Source: an uncultured Bacteroidales bacterium (GTDB taxonomy: Bacteria; Bacteroidota; Bacteroidia; Bacteroidales; P3). From it: 64,000 nt of DNA. This document shows, one piece after another, positions 34,290 to 43,853 of the stretch (the stretch's first letter is position 1; every line of letters starts with the position of its first letter). The notes under the pieces are model-generated. The model had not been told where the DNA came from. It searched no databases and saw only the letters and a program-made list of their open reading frames with translations. The position numbers and the translations under genes were made by a program. The DNA lies in assembly GCA_944321735.1 (NCBI GenBank), contig CALUMK010000002.1, positions 167,596 to 231,595 of the forward strand, read 5' to 3'.

Positions 34290-36257
34290 ATGGGAAAAAT
34301 AATAGGTATCGACCTGGGAACTACTAACTCCTGCGTAGCTGTAATGGAAGGCAGTGAAGCCGTTGTTATCCCTAACAGCGAAGGTCATAGGACAACTCCT
34401 TCCGTGGTTGCTTTTGTGGACAACGGGGAACGCAAGGTGGGCGACCCGGCCAAGCGTCAGGCAGTGACCAACCCGCACGGGACGGTTTACTCCATCAAGC
34501 GTTTCATGGGGGAAACTTACGATCAGGTGACCAACGAAATCAACCGCGTGCCTTACAAGGTGGAACGCGGCGACAACAATACGCCTCGTGTGCGTGTGGG
34601 CGACCGTTCTTACACGCCTCAGGAAATTTCGGCTATCATCTTGCAGAAGATGAAGAAGACGGCCGAGGATTACTTGGGAACGACGGTGACCGAAGCGGTC
34701 ATCACCGTGCCGGCTTACTTCAGCGACTCGCAGCGTCAGGCTACCAAGGAAGCGGGCGAAATCGCGGGTTTGACGGTAAAACGTATCATCAACGAACCTA
34801 CGGCGGCCGCTTTGGCTTACGGTTTGGATAAATCGCAGACCGACAAGAAGATTGCGGTATTCGACTTGGGTGGCGGTACTTTCGATATCTCCATCCTGGA
34901 ACTGGGCGACGGGGTGTTTGAAGTGAAATCGACCAACGGGGATACCCACTTGGGAGGGGATGACTTCGACCAGCGTATCATCGACTGGCTGGCCGATGAG
35001 TTCCAGAGCGCGGAAGGCACTGATTTGCGCAAGGACCCGATGGCGTTGCAGCGTCTGAAGGAAGCGGCTGAAAAGGCTAAGATTGAATTGTCCAGCTCGT
35101 CAACGGCCGAAATCAACTTGCCTTATATCACGGCGATTGATGGTACGCCCAAGCATTTGGTAAAGCAGTTGAGCCGTGCCAAGTTCGAGCAGATTTGCGA
35201 TGATTTGATCCAGCGTACGATTGAGCCTTGCCGCAAGGCCTTGGCGGATGCGGGCTTGCAGCCTTCGCAGATTGACGAGGTCATCTTGGTGGGCGGTTCG
35301 ACCCGTATCCCGAAGGTGCAGGAAGTGGTTCAGAACTACTTTGGCAAGGTGCCTTCGAAGGGCGTGAACCCGGATGAAGTGGTGGCGATGGGTGCCGCGA
35401 TCCAGGGCGGTGTGCTGACGGGCGAAGTGAAGGATGTGCTGCTGTTGGATGTAACGCCGCTGTCTTTGGGTATTGAAACCTTGGGCGGGGTGTTCACCAA
35501 GCTGATTGATGCCAACACGACGATTCCTACTCGCAAGAGCGAGGTGTTCAGCACGGCCAGCGACAACCAGCCTTCGGTTGAAATCCATGTGCTGCAGGGC
35601 GAACGTCCTATGGCGAACCAGAACAAGAGCATCGGCCGTTTCCACTTGGATGGTATTCCTGCCGCTCCGCGTGGCGTGCCTCAAATCGAGGTTACGTTCG
35701 ATATCGATGCCAATGGTATCTTGAATGTTTCGGCCAAGGATAAGGGCACGGGCAAGATGCAGCAGATCCGTATCGAGGCTTCGTCGGGCTTGACCGATGA
35801 TGAAATCAAGCGGATGAAGGCTGAAGCCGAAGCCAACCGCGATGCGGATATGAAGGCGAAGGAACAGGCCGACAAGGTGAACAATGCCGACGCGATGATT
35901 TTCCAGACGGAAAAGCAGTTGAAGGAATACGGCGACAAGATTCCGGCCGACAAGAAGGCTAATATCGAATCGGCTTTGAAGGAACTCAAGGATGCGATGG
36001 CTTCCAAGGACTTGGCTCGCATTGATGCGGCTAACACCAAGTTGAACGAGGCTTGGCAGGCGGCTTCGCAGGAAATGTACCAGGCGCAGCAGCAGGCGGG
36101 GGCTAACCCGGGAGCTGGCGCAGGTGCCGGGGCTAATGCCGGAGCCGGTGCGGGGACGAACGATGGGGCTGATTATAACCAAACGCAACGGATGAATAAT
36201 CAAGGTGCTGGCAACAATGGTACGGTTACCGATGTTCCGTTCGAGGAAGTTAAGTAA
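34290..36257 (+). CDS. dnaK: Molecular chaperone DnaK
   Basis: This is an Hsp70 of 655 residues. The ATPase domain shows [52 protein letters not shown] and [13 protein letters not shown]; the substrate domain follows with [13 protein letters not shown]. The C-terminus has a Gly/Ala-rich linker ([19 protein letters not shown]) and the variant tail [10 protein letters not shown]. Codon use is strongly biased. No grpE or dnaJ lies next to it. A strong terminator follows. Confidence 0.98.
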   Translation: MGKIIGIDLGTTNSCVAVMEGSEAVVIPNSEGHRTTPSVVAFVDNGERKVGDPAKRQAVTNPHGTVYSIKRFMGETYDQVTNEINRVPYKVERGDNNTPRVRVGDRSYTPQEISAIILQKMKKTAEDYLGTTVTEAVITVPAYFSDSQRQATKEAGEIAGLTVKRIINEPTAAALAYGLDKSQTDKKIAVFDLGGGTFDISILELGDGVFEVKSTNGDTHLGGDDFDQRIIDWLADEFQSAEGTDLRKDPMALQRLKEAAEKAKIELSSSSTAEINLPYITAIDGTPKHLVKQLSRAKFEQICDDLIQRTIEPCRKALADAGLQPSQIDEVILVGGSTRIPKVQEVVQNYFGKVPSKGVNPDEVVAMGAAIQGGVLTGEVKDVLLLDVTPLSLGIETLGGVFTKLIDANTTIPTRKSEVFSTASDNQPSVEIHVLQGERPMANQNKSIGRFHLDGIPAAPRGVPQIEVTFDIDANGILNVSAKDKGTGKMQQIRIEASSGLTDDEIKRMKAEAEANRDADMKAKEQADKVNNADAMIFQTEKQLKEYGDKIPADKKANIESALKELKDAMASKDLARIDAANTKLNEAWQAASQEMYQAQQQAGANPGAGAGAGANAGAGAGTNDGADYNQTQRMNNQGAGNNGTVTDVPFEEVK

Positions 36258-36330
36258 GGTTTTTGCTGAGTCGTAGTTTCGCAGCGTTTATTCGCTGCGG
36301 AGCAGCAACTGAATGGCAAAGTCCCATAGG

Positions 36331-36371
36331 AAACAGGGCGTGGCTCGATGAGCTGCGCCCTGTTTTGTTTT
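36331..36371 (+). terminator. dnaK terminator
   Basis: A perfect 10-bp stem AAACAGGGCG/CGCCCTGTTT (36331-36340 and 36356-36365) with an inner GCTC/GAGC extension is followed by T-rich sequence. A second small hairpin, CGCAGCG/CGCTGCG, precedes it at 36280-36299. Confidence 0.88.
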
Positions 36372-36457
36372 GGTGGCATCGGATGGGTGGGTTTGTTCTT
36401 TCGGATTCTTCGTGCATTTTCCTTCCGCCAAAATCATCTCGGCATGTTAGTTTTATA

Positions 36458-36509
36458 TTTCATATTTGTAAAATGTGTATATTTGCACGTTTCATGTTGG
36501 TAAAATGTG
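36458..36509 (+). promoter_or_regulatory. Direct-repeat operator candidate with -7 element before the DUF4143 ATPase gene
   Basis: Two 20-base imperfect direct repeats (TTTCATATTTGTAAAATGTG at 36458-36477; TTTCATGTTGGTAAAATGTG at 36490-36509) are spaced 32 bases start to start, which is three helical turns. A full -7 TATATTTG lies between them at 36478-36485. This suggests a tandem protein-binding site straddling the promoter. Confidence 0.5.
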
Positions 36510-36531
36510 ATTTTTTGAAAATGTTCGAATA

Positions 36532-37848
36532 ATGGAGATACATAGGGATTGCATGGAGGACTTGCTCCGATGGAAAGAAAGCACGGGAAGGAAGCCTCTG
36601 ATCATACAAGGGGCGAGGCAGATTGGCAAGACGTGGATCATGCAGAAATTCGGGCAGCTCTACTATGATTATGTGGCTTATTTCAATTTCGATGCTTCTC
36701 AGGAACTCTGCCGGGAATTTGAAAATACCAAATCTCCTTCCAGATTGGTGGGAATCTTGGGTTTGTATACCGACCAGCCTGTACTTCCCGGGAAGACTTT
36801 GCTGATTTTTGATGAAATCCAGCAAAGCAACAAGGCATTGAATAGCTTGAAATATTTCTGTGAAGAAGCGCCGGAGTACCATGTCATGGCAGCAGGTTCA
36901 CTTTTGGGCGTTTCATTGTCCTCGGGCGATTCCTTTCCTGTAGGCAAGGTGGAGTTCTTGCAAATGTATCCGCTCTCATTCAGGGAATTCCTCCGGATGG
37001 AAAATCCTAAGATGTATGAATTCATGGAAGGCCTTTCTTCCTTGGATTCCTTGCCTGAAATTGTCATGGGGCAGGTTTCGGAGTCTTTCCGGCGTTATGC
37101 GGTGTGCGGCGGGATGCCGGCCGCAGTGGCGGCTTTATGCGAAGGGCAGGGATTGGATGCGGTGGAGAAAATACAGCGGGATATCCTGCAATCCTATTCT
37201 TTGGATTTTTCCAAGCATGCGCCGGCGGTAGATATACCAAGGATAGCTGCTGTCTGGTCTTCCATCCCTTCCCAGCTGGCTAAGGAGAATCGCAAATTCG
37301 TCTATAAGATGGTCAAGGATGGTGCCAGGGCGAGGGAATACGAGTCGGCCTTGCTATGGTTGCAACATGCCGGTTTGATATACCGGGTGTTCTGTGCGGA
37401 AAAGCCGGGGCTTCCATTGTCCGCTTATAAAGACATGTCCGCGTTCAAAGTGTATTTGAACGATGTGGGTTTGTTGCGCTCCTTGGCTTCTTTGCCTGCC
37501 AAGGTTTATACCGTAGAAAATCCATTATATGCGGAATTCAGAGGGGCGATGGCAGAAAATATGGTATTGCAGGCTTTGGTAAAAGCGTATGGGTCGGAAC
37601 CTTGCTATTGGGTTTCATCCGGCATGGCGGAGGTTGATTTTTTATTGCAAAGGGAGGATGAGGTTTATCCCATCGAGGTCAAATCAGGATTGAATGTGAA
37701 TGGGAAAAGTTTAGGCGTGTATATGAAGAAATATGCGCCTAAGCTGGCTTTGCGGTATTCGATGCGCAATTTGAAGATGGATGGAAGCCTATTGAATATC
37801 CCCTTGTTTATGGTGGATTGGACGGATAAACTGCTGCGCCTGATGTGA
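36532..37848 (+). CDS. AAA ATPase with C-terminal DUF4143 domain
   Basis: The 438-residue protein has Walker A LIIQGARQIGKTWIMQKFG near residue 25, Walker B TLLIFDEIQQS and the sensor-like VMAAGSLLG, then a C-terminal DUF4143 domain with a nuclease-like VDFLLQREDEVYPIEVKSG (D...E-x-K) near residue 365. The family is abundant and variable in Bacteroidota and is of unknown role; the E-V-K pattern suggests a restriction-endonuclease fold. It is a single-gene unit between dnaK and a NifU-like gene. Confidence 0.93.
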   Translation: MEIHRDCMEDLLRWKESTGRKPLIIQGARQIGKTWIMQKFGQLYYDYVAYFNFDASQELCREFENTKSPSRLVGILGLYTDQPVLPGKTLLIFDEIQQSNKALNSLKYFCEEAPEYHVMAAGSLLGVSLSSGDSFPVGKVEFLQMYPLSFREFLRMENPKMYEFMEGLSSLDSLPEIVMGQVSESFRRYAVCGGMPAAVAALCEGQGLDAVEKIQRDILQSYSLDFSKHAPAVDIPRIAAVWSSIPSQLAKENRKFVYKMVKDGARAREYESALLWLQHAGLIYRVFCAEKPGLPLSAYKDMSAFKVYLNDVGLLRSLASLPAKVYTVENPLYAEFRGAMAENMVLQALVKAYGSEPCYWVSSGMAEVDFLLQREDEVYPIEVKSGLNVNGKSLGVYMKKYAPKLALRYSMRNLKMDGSLLNIPLFMVDWTDKLLRLM

Positions 37849-38010
37849 ACTTACGATAGGGGAATCAGGACATATTGATAACTTTGCATGTTTTTTACCG
37901 GATATGCGGGAATGGGGATGTGGAGATAATCCGTATCTTGCATCAGCGGATGGATTTGAAAAGACGCATGCGGGATTGATTTTCTGGTAATTCGTTAAAA
38001 TATAAGAAAT

Positions 38011-38256
38011 ATGGATGCAAAAGAAGTGGAAGCCAAGGCGGAAAAGGCCATTCAGGATAAAATTGCACCGGCCTTGGAGCGGACTTGTGCGGCTACGGCT
38101 CTATTTTACGGAATGGAAGACGGCAAGGCCAAGGTAGGATTGCGGACGCCTTGCGGCAATTGCCCTCGGGCGCATGCCACTATCAAGCAGAGCGTGGAGG
38201 TGGCGTTGAGGACGTTGGTGCCGGAGGTGCAAGGGGTTATTCCCTTCTACCTGTAA
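38011..38256 (+). CDS. Stand-alone NifU C-terminal domain protein
   Basis: The 81-residue protein corresponds to the NifU-type Fe-S scaffold domain. The CxxC is in LRTPCGNCPRAHATIKQSVE, followed by LVPEVQGVIPF. In most homologues the CxxC context is GxCxGCPSS; here it is PCGNCPRA, so it belongs to a divergent subgroup. No other Fe-S assembly genes are near. A family A element begins at its stop. Confidence 0.82.
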   Translation: MDAKEVEAKAEKAIQDKIAPALERTCAATALFYGMEDGKAKVGLRTPCGNCPRAHATIKQSVEVALRTLVPEVQGVIPFYL

Positions 38257-38310
38257 AAAAAACGCGATTCTGGCGGCATCTGCTTCGTTGCGAAGCTCAT
38301 CCAGCTCGGC
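38254..38310 (+). repeat. Truncated family A element after the NifU-like gene
   Basis: The sequence from the stop codon runs into the left box ATCTGCTTCGTTGCG at 38278-38292 and about 18 bases beyond. No right box, apex or complementary outer arm follows. The nadD stop on the other strand is at 38342. Confidence 0.65.
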
Positions 38311-38341
38311 GCAGAAAGTAAAGTTATAGAAGTTTGTGGGG

Positions 38342-38983
38342 TTACGGGATTAAAGATGAGATGTCTTTGCCTTCGCTGAGCAGTTGGCGGATTTGCGTGG
38401 AAGAGATGTCCAAAAGCGGACAGTCGAGTCGGTGGATTTTGTCAGGGAATTGTTGGACGGCAGGGTAGCAGAACCATTCAGCCGGGCTGTGTGGCTTGCT
38501 TGTATCGGCAGGATTGGGCGTTTCTGGGTTTGAACCGGCAATGGCTTCATTGGGATTTCGGTTCGCCCGCGGATACACCCAGATATCGCAATCGGCGAGG
38601 ATCCGGTTGAAGTCTTTCCAGAGGTGGAGACGGGTCAGGTTGTCTTCGCCCATCAGGATTCCGAAACGTTTCCCGGGGTATTGCCGGTGAAGGAAGTCCA
38701 AGGTCTGGACGGTATAGGAGGGTTTGGGCAGATGCAGTTCGGCATCGCAGAGTCGGAACGCCGGATAAGGTTCCAAGGCTTTGCGCAGGCGTTCTTCCCG
38801 TTCGGATTCAGGCCAAAGGCCATCGATCGCTTTGAAAGGGTTTTGCGGGGAAAGCACGAACCAGACTTCCTTGGCGATATGCTGCGCAATGGCGGCTTGA
38901 GCTATTGCGATATGCCCTTTGTGAACCGGGTTGAACGATCCGAAATAGAGGAGGGCATCCAAAGGAAGGCTTGGAGCTGGCAT
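38342..38983 (-). CDS. nadD: Nicotinate-nucleotide adenylyltransferase
   Basis: NadD adenylates nicotinate mononucleotide in NAD synthesis. The nucleotidyltransferase motif YFGSFNPVHKGHIAIAQ and the C-terminal DISSTQIRQLLSEG are clear, as are PQNPFK and ILMGEDNL. There is an unusual insert of about 25 residues before the last domain segment (EAIAGSNPETPNPADTSK). It lies 61 bases after gmk and probably belongs to the same minus-strand operon. Confidence 0.95.
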   Translation of the reverse strand: MPAPSLPLDALLYFGSFNPVHKGHIAIAQAAIAQHIAKEVWFVLSPQNPFKAIDGLWPESEREERLRKALEPYPAFRLCDAELHLPKPSYTVQTLDFLHRQYPGKRFGILMGEDNLTRLHLWKDFNRILADCDIWVYPRANRNPNEAIAGSNPETPNPADTSKPHSPAEWFCYPAVQQFPDKIHRLDCPLLDISSTQIRQLLSEGKDISSLIP

Positions 38984-39044
38984 CTTTGAAGTCGGTTTAT
39001 TGCTGTTGGGTTCGCGTTTTGATTTGGCCTTGATTCGGCATCGT

Positions 39045-39617
39045 TCAGTTGTCTAAGAATTCCCGGATGGTCCGGCGGGTTTCTTCCACGGCTTTCTCCA
39101 AATCGTCGTTGACGATAATTTTGTCGAACTGGGGCGCGTATCCCATTTCTTCTTCGGCTTTCCCGACCCGTTTCTTCAGGCTCTCTTCTGTTTCAGTGCC
39201 GCGTTTCAATAATCTGTTTTTGAGTTCCTCTACCGATGGCGGCTGGATGAATACCGCCAAGGCCTTGTCGGGGAATTGGCGTTTGATATTGAGTCCCCCT
39301 TTCACGTCCACATCGAAGACCACGTGTTTCCCCAAGGCCCAGATGCGGTCTAATTCGGAAAGCAAAGTCCCGTAGAACTGGTCTTTATAGACTTCTTCCC
39401 ATTCCAGGAACTTGCCTTGGTCGCGGTAGTTTTTGAATTGTTCTGCCGAAAGGAAGTAGTAGTCCTTGCCGTCGGTTTCGCCAGGCCGCATGGCGCGGGA
39501 TGTGGCCGATACCGAGAACTGGAGTTCGGGGAACTGCGGCAGGATCTGGTGCACTATAGTGGTCTTTCCCGATCCGGAAGGGGCGGAAAAGATGATGAGT
39601 TTGCCTTGCTGGGTCAT
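39045..39617 (-). CDS. gmk: Guanylate kinase
   Basis: Gmk phosphorylates GMP to GDP. The P-loop IIFSAPSGSGKTTIVHQIL, the GMP-binding SATSRAMRPGETDGKDYYFL and VDVKGGLNIK are present. The length of 190 residues is typical. The ATG overlaps the stop of the upstream gene (39614-39617), giving translational coupling. Confidence 0.97.
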   Translation of the reverse strand: MTQQGKLIIFSAPSGSGKTTIVHQILPQFPELQFSVSATSRAMRPGETDGKDYYFLSAEQFKNYRDQGKFLEWEEVYKDQFYGTLLSELDRIWALGKHVVFDVDVKGGLNIKRQFPDKALAVFIQPPSVEELKNRLLKRGTETEESLKKRVGKAEEEMGYAPQFDKIIVNDDLEKAVEETRRTIREFLDN

Positions 39618-40894
39618 GCTTCGGGAAATTTTTTGTCCAACAAATCGAATAATGTGATGTAAGCCAAGGATTCAGTATCCCATTGGTATTGTTCTTTCAA
39701 GGGATTGATGATGCCTTCCATCTCCTGGCGGGAATCCACGCTGTCTATGGCTTCAATCATTTTGCGATAGTCGTCTATGTTGCCTTTAAAGAGCTTGTTG
39801 ATGAAGAGGAACTTCTCGTTGAGCCCGATGAGCGATTTGAGCTCTTGAGCTTGACGCCGTTGGACATCGTTGACGGTTTTGTGTGTCTTGAGTTTCTCAA
39901 AGAGGCTTTTGAGGTTGCTGACGGGGTGGTTCCCCCGGTTCATGGCTTCAGTCTCCTTGAGTTTGCTGAATATTCCGTTTTGGGAGGATGCCGGCGATGC
40001 CGAGGCGGTTTCTTCGTTTGGCGTCTCCCGGCCTTCATGCGGATCGGAATTCCAACGGTTGGCAACGATTCGGGCTACTTTTTCATCGGGCATCGCGGTG
40101 GACGAGACGGCCACTTGCGACATGTCCTGCTCCTTGGTGTTGGCCTGTACCATGGCGGTGATTTCCGTCACGTACGATTGGGGGTCTTCGTCGGCGTGGG
40201 GCATGAAATCGGAGAGCACTTGGGCATTCGAAAAGGCCGTTTCGGGTTCGTTAGACTCCTGTTCCGGCTCGGTGGCAGTGTGTACGTTTTCAAGGGAAGA
40301 TTGCTGGAACTCGTCTTCTGCAAAAGGCAGTTCGGGCGTTTTGTTTTGCGGTTCAGACGTTTGGATTTGGGGTTCAATCGGGGTCTCTGGGCATTGCTCC
40401 GTGGTTTCGGGTTCGGTTGCAGGCATGCTGGACGGTTTGTCTGTATCGTCCGGCATGGCGTTTTCTATCTTCGTTTGGCTTTCCTGCGGGAGACTTGCTG
40501 AATGGGCATCTTCTGCATATTCTGCGTCTGTTGCCTCTGTTGCGGCCGGTTCGGCAGGAGGGGCCGTTTGGGAATCGGCATGGATTTCGGATAGGACTTC
40601 GGGGTCAGTGGGTGTGGATTCTGCTTCTTGCGTGTGCAGCATTTCTTCTGCTTGTTTCAGTCCTTCCAATTCTTGCCGGAGTTTTTCTGCTTTCTGTTGA
40701 TGCGAACAGTCTGCTGGGGAAAATTCGGCCAGTTCGATTTGGCAAACGATTTTGTACAAGTTGCGCACATCGCTTTTGAGAAGGTCCATGTTGAGTTGCG
40801 TCATGGCGGTACCGTTGGTCACGATTTCTTCGGCACGAAGCATGACATTATCCAAGGCTTCTATCAGATTGTTTTGTAAAACAGTGTTTTGCAT
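39614..40894 (-). CDS. Glu-rich conserved Bacteroidota protein upstream of gmk
   Basis: The 426-residue protein is in three parts. Residues 1-85 are a predicted helical or coiled region. Residues 90-300 are low-complexity and rich in Glu, Pro, Thr and Gln, probably disordered. Residues 320-426 are a conserved domain (LKSLIGLNEKFLFINKLFKG, with YRKMIEAIDS and a Trp-containing end), which I recall from other Bacteroidota proteins of unknown function. It has no signal peptide. It starts at ATG 40894 (TTG 40900 is possible) and overlaps gmk by 4 bases. Confidence 0.75.
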   Translation of the reverse strand: MQNTVLQNNLIEALDNVMLRAEEIVTNGTAMTQLNMDLLKSDVRNLYKIVCQIELAEFSPADCSHQQKAEKLRQELEGLKQAEEMLHTQEAESTPTDPEVLSEIHADSQTAPPAEPAATEATDAEYAEDAHSASLPQESQTKIENAMPDDTDKPSSMPATEPETTEQCPETPIEPQIQTSEPQNKTPELPFAEDEFQQSSLENVHTATEPEQESNEPETAFSNAQVLSDFMPHADEDPQSYVTEITAMVQANTKEQDMSQVAVSSTAMPDEKVARIVANRWNSDPHEGRETPNEETASASPASSQNGIFSKLKETEAMNRGNHPVSNLKSLFEKLKTHKTVNDVQRRQAQELKSLIGLNEKFLFINKLFKGNIDDYRKMIEAIDSVDSRQEMEGIINPLKEQYQWDTESLAYITLFDLLDKKFPEA

Positions 40895-40995
40895 TGGCAA
40901 TGAAAACTAATTTACCTTTTGCAAAATAATTGTAAATTCGCGTTCGCTCGCCATTCTGGCGGGAATTTTCTAAACAATTGAACGTTAACAGGAAG

Positions 40996-41592
40996 ATGCA
41001 TTTTGAAGGTTCGGAATGGATGAACGGTCCTCGGGGCGGCATCGAGGTGATTTGCGGGTCGATGTTTTCTGGAAAGACGGAGGAACTGATCCGGCGCTTG
41101 AAGCGGGCGAGGTTCGCGCATCAGAAGGTGGAGATTTACAAGCCGGCCATTGACACGCGCTACGATGTGGTCAGGGTGGTTTCGCACGATTCCACGGCGG
41201 TGGATTCGGTGCCGGTGCAGACGGCTTCGGAGATTCTGCTGAACTTGGGCGATGCCGAGGTGGTGGCCATCGACGAGGCGCAGTTTTTCGGACCGGAAAT
41301 CGTGGAGGTCTGCACGGGCTTGGCGGCTGAGGGCAGGCGGGTCATCGTGGCGGGTCTGGACATGGATTTCGAGGGGAGGCCTTTCGGCCCGATGCCGGCA
41401 TTGATGGCGGTGGCCGAGTCGGTGACCAAGGTGCATGCAGTCTGCGTGCGTTGCGGCAACCCGGCGCAGTTCTCCCACCGTCTGTCGGCCAGCAAGGACT
41501 TGGTCCAGTTGGGCGAGACCGATACTTACGAGCCGCTTTGCCGTCACTGCTATCTGGAGGCGGTACGGAAAGAAGATAAGTCTAATGTGTAA
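40996..41592 (+). CDS. tdk: Thymidine kinase
   Basis: Tdk phosphorylates thymidine for salvage. The P-loop [21 protein letters not shown], the Walker B-type [15 protein letters not shown], and zinc-binding Cys pairs (CVRCGN, and C...CHC near the C-terminus: PLCRHCYLE) are present. ATG 40996 is preferred to an upstream TTG at 40978. A -7-like TAAATTCG lies at 40933-40940. thyA is 20 kb away. Confidence 0.96.
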   Translation: MHFEGSEWMNGPRGGIEVICGSMFSGKTEELIRRLKRARFAHQKVEIYKPAIDTRYDVVRVVSHDSTAVDSVPVQTASEILLNLGDAEVVAIDEAQFFGPEIVEVCTGLAAEGRRVIVAGLDMDFEGRPFGPMPALMAVAESVTKVHAVCVRCGNPAQFSHRLSASKDLVQLGETDTYEPLCRHCYLEAVRKEDKSNV

Positions 41593-41689
41593 TCGTTTTG
41601 TATTCAATGATTTGTCGTTGGTGGAATTCCGGGCCGGCGAATAGTCCAAGCGGTTTATTCATCGTTTGGCACTGCTGTTCCGAAAGGTT

Positions 41690-43234
41690 CTATGAAGAAG
41701 GCTGCATGTCTCTTCTTGCCAGCGGCAATAGGAGTCTTGCGACAAGGCTTTTTTTGTCATCAACCCTCATCTTGTCCCTGCCTTTATGTCTGATTTCCGA
41801 AGCAAGGTCGCTTTTGCGTCCGGCAATGTATTTCTGTATTTTCCCGTTTATGGCTGCCTCTATACGGAAATCGTGGCGTGAATTTTCCAGAATGCGTACA
41901 TCCGATACGCTTAAGCCGTCTTCGGTTTCGTATGGCTCAACAACAGTAGGATGGTAATGGTTCATTGTATCCTTGAAAGGAGACCGTACCAGTCCGGAAA
42001 GGAAACGTTCGATACGGTCTTTCCAATAGTCGTCAATTAGATATCTCGATGCATGTTCGTAAAAGTGACTGATGGCCGTGTTCACTTCTTCGATTATCTT
42101 GCGTGCATTCTTGATGCCGTTTTGCTTGGCAAATAGTATGAGTTCAGTCTCTGTGATGTCCTCTGTCTTTCCCATGACACTCATGCTGTGGATGTTCTCG
42201 TAAGCTGTTCCGTCAAGGTTGGTCGAAAATGTCACATCGTAAGCCGGAGAGATATGCCATTTTCCATCCATATCCATCATAAACGAAAAGTTCTTGGTGT
42301 GGTCATCCACGTTTCCGCCTAAGACATTGAATACCATTCTTCGATAGAGTTCAGACAGCTCGTTTGCCGGAAGATTCAGTATTCTGCCTGTCTCGAACAT
42401 GTCATCATAGCTGCCGGCATCAGGATTCATGGCAGCCAATGTCTGTGTATGCATCTTTATGCCTTCGGGACGGTCATACCGTTCTGTGAGGAAATGATAT
42501 TTTCCATCGATATGGATCAGCTGGGAAGGCATCATGTTGATACCGGCTTCTTGTGCCATGTCGTAATATGCCATTTCCATCTGTGTAAACGGGAAATCAT
42601 CTCCTTCCGCAAATTTAAGGATGTAATATTTGTATCCTTCCGGCAATTGTACCTGCCCGGACCTGATGTCGTGCGTCTCTTCATTTATTGCGATAATGGC
42701 TTTCGGATGCTGTCCTCCGGCGGAAGTGCCGACTTCGTATAAGCTTTGAAGATTCAGATTCTCGTTGTTGCGGATAAAGATTTCCTCCCTCTCATCGAAG
42801 ATTTTCTGTGCAAGCCTGTACAGGCTGTCTATCTGAATGGACTTTGGTGAATCCAGTCCGGATACGGATGGAACAAACTCCAAGGCCCCCATTCCGCGTC
42901 TTCCTATGAATGCGAGCTTGTCTACGGGGGTGAGCCGTTGCTTCGGAAGGTGATTCTGGGCGGCCCAATGCTCGAAAACCTTGTTGCCCCAATGATCCGG
43001 CAATGAATCTGCAAGAAACGGAGGCAGGCCTTGATACGGTTTTTCCTTGTTGCCAACTATCGGGAATCCGTTTCCGGCTGCACTTCGTATCGAAGCTGTC
43101 AGCGGCGCTATATCTCTTCCCTTTCTGACAAAATCAGGATTGTAGTTGAAAACGGCTCTTTTGCCGCGTTCGTCCCAATACAGCTTTCCGACCTCATTTC
43201 CCCATAGCATTACGCTGAGTATGTTGCCTTCCAT
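41690..43234 (-). CDS. hipA: HipA family serine/threonine kinase toxin
   Basis: HipA kinases phosphorylate targets such as glutamyl-tRNA synthetase and induce dormancy when not held by HipB. The 514-residue protein has the N-terminal HipA domain (VGKLYWDERGK), the P-loop-like GTSAGGQHPKAIIAI, YILKF with Lys, the catalytic GNVDDHTKNFSFM and the metal-binding SPAYDVTFS. All catalytic residues appear intact. It overlaps hipB by 41 bases. The sequence is more A+T-rich than the neighbours, suggesting transfer. Confidence 0.94.
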   Translation of the reverse strand: MEGNILSVMLWGNEVGKLYWDERGKRAVFNYNPDFVRKGRDIAPLTASIRSAAGNGFPIVGNKEKPYQGLPPFLADSLPDHWGNKVFEHWAAQNHLPKQRLTPVDKLAFIGRRGMGALEFVPSVSGLDSPKSIQIDSLYRLAQKIFDEREEIFIRNNENLNLQSLYEVGTSAGGQHPKAIIAINEETHDIRSGQVQLPEGYKYYILKFAEGDDFPFTQMEMAYYDMAQEAGINMMPSQLIHIDGKYHFLTERYDRPEGIKMHTQTLAAMNPDAGSYDDMFETGRILNLPANELSELYRRMVFNVLGGNVDDHTKNFSFMMDMDGKWHISPAYDVTFSTNLDGTAYENIHSMSVMGKTEDITETELILFAKQNGIKNARKIIEEVNTAISHFYEHASRYLIDDYWKDRIERFLSGLVRSPFKDTMNHYHPTVVEPYETEDGLSVSDVRILENSRHDFRIEAAINGKIQKYIAGRKSDLASEIRHKGRDKMRVDDKKSLVARLLLPLARRDMQPSS

Positions 43235-43517
43235 GTCTTATCCTTTTAGGTTTGTTTCTAAGCAATTTTTCCATCGCATACGCTGATACGGGAATTTCAG
43301 GAAGCAGTTCGTTTGCTTGTTCCAGGCAGCCTACAATGCGCAGCAATGCAAGAAAATTGCCCATATTGATGTTATATGATTTTCCGTTCTCGAACTGCCG
43401 GAGGGTGATGAGACTCACACCGGCTTTCTCTGCCGCCTCTTGTTGCGTCAGCCTGTTTGCCAAGCGGTATTCTTTAAATCTTTGTCCTAATGCTGAAATG
43501 ATTTCAGGATTGGACAT
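43194..43517 (-). CDS. hipB: HipB family antitoxin / repressor
   Basis: The 107-residue protein has a classical Xre-type helix-turn-helix (RLTQQEAAEKAGVSLITLRQ followed by FENGK) and a basic C-terminal tail (KPKRIRHGRQ). It binds HipA and represses the operon. ATG 43517 is chosen because the promoter -7 at 43556-43549 would make a start at 43541 leaderless. An inverted repeat upstream fits an operator. Confidence 0.92.
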   Translation of the reverse strand: MSNPEIISALGQRFKEYRLANRLTQQEAAEKAGVSLITLRQFENGKSYNINMGNFLALLRIVGCLEQANELLPEIPVSAYAMEKLLRNKPKRIRHGRQHTQRNAMGK

Positions 43518-43548
43518 GGCCGAGGTTATGTGGTTTGTCATTGCGTTA

Positions 43549-43614
43549 CAAAGGTAATAAAATTAACTGTTATGTGAAAATAAACCTATAATAGTTAATT
43601 TGTTTACTATTATA
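43549..43614 (-). promoter_or_regulatory. hipBA promoter and operator
   Basis: The minus strand -7 TACCTTTG is at 43556-43549. Upstream, TATAATAGT (43587-43595) and ACTATTATA (43606-43614) form a perfect 9-bp inverted repeat with a 10-base spacer, a likely HipB operator. A similar half site, ACTGTTATG, lies at 43566-43574 nearer the promoter. From 43615 to 43853 nothing else is clear. Confidence 0.65.
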
Positions 43615-43853
43615 ATTCATTGGATTTATGTGGTTGGTGTGCCGGTACGGCATCAAAGGGGTTTTATTCGGGGCATATGGTCTGCACGATATAAAACCAA
43701 GACAATTGAAATTAACTGAAATTTGAGAGAAAGGACGGGCATTGGCGCATCGAAATGCTTTTCTTTCTATCTTTACAGAAAATGCATGGATGACTTTCAA
43801 TAGGCTGTTTCGTTGCATTTTCAGATTGCTCGTTTCTATTAAATAGGGCATTT

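Noticed and set aside
34266-36203. Long frames antisense to dnaK
   Set aside because: Same reason: strong codon bias of a highly expressed gene on the other strand.
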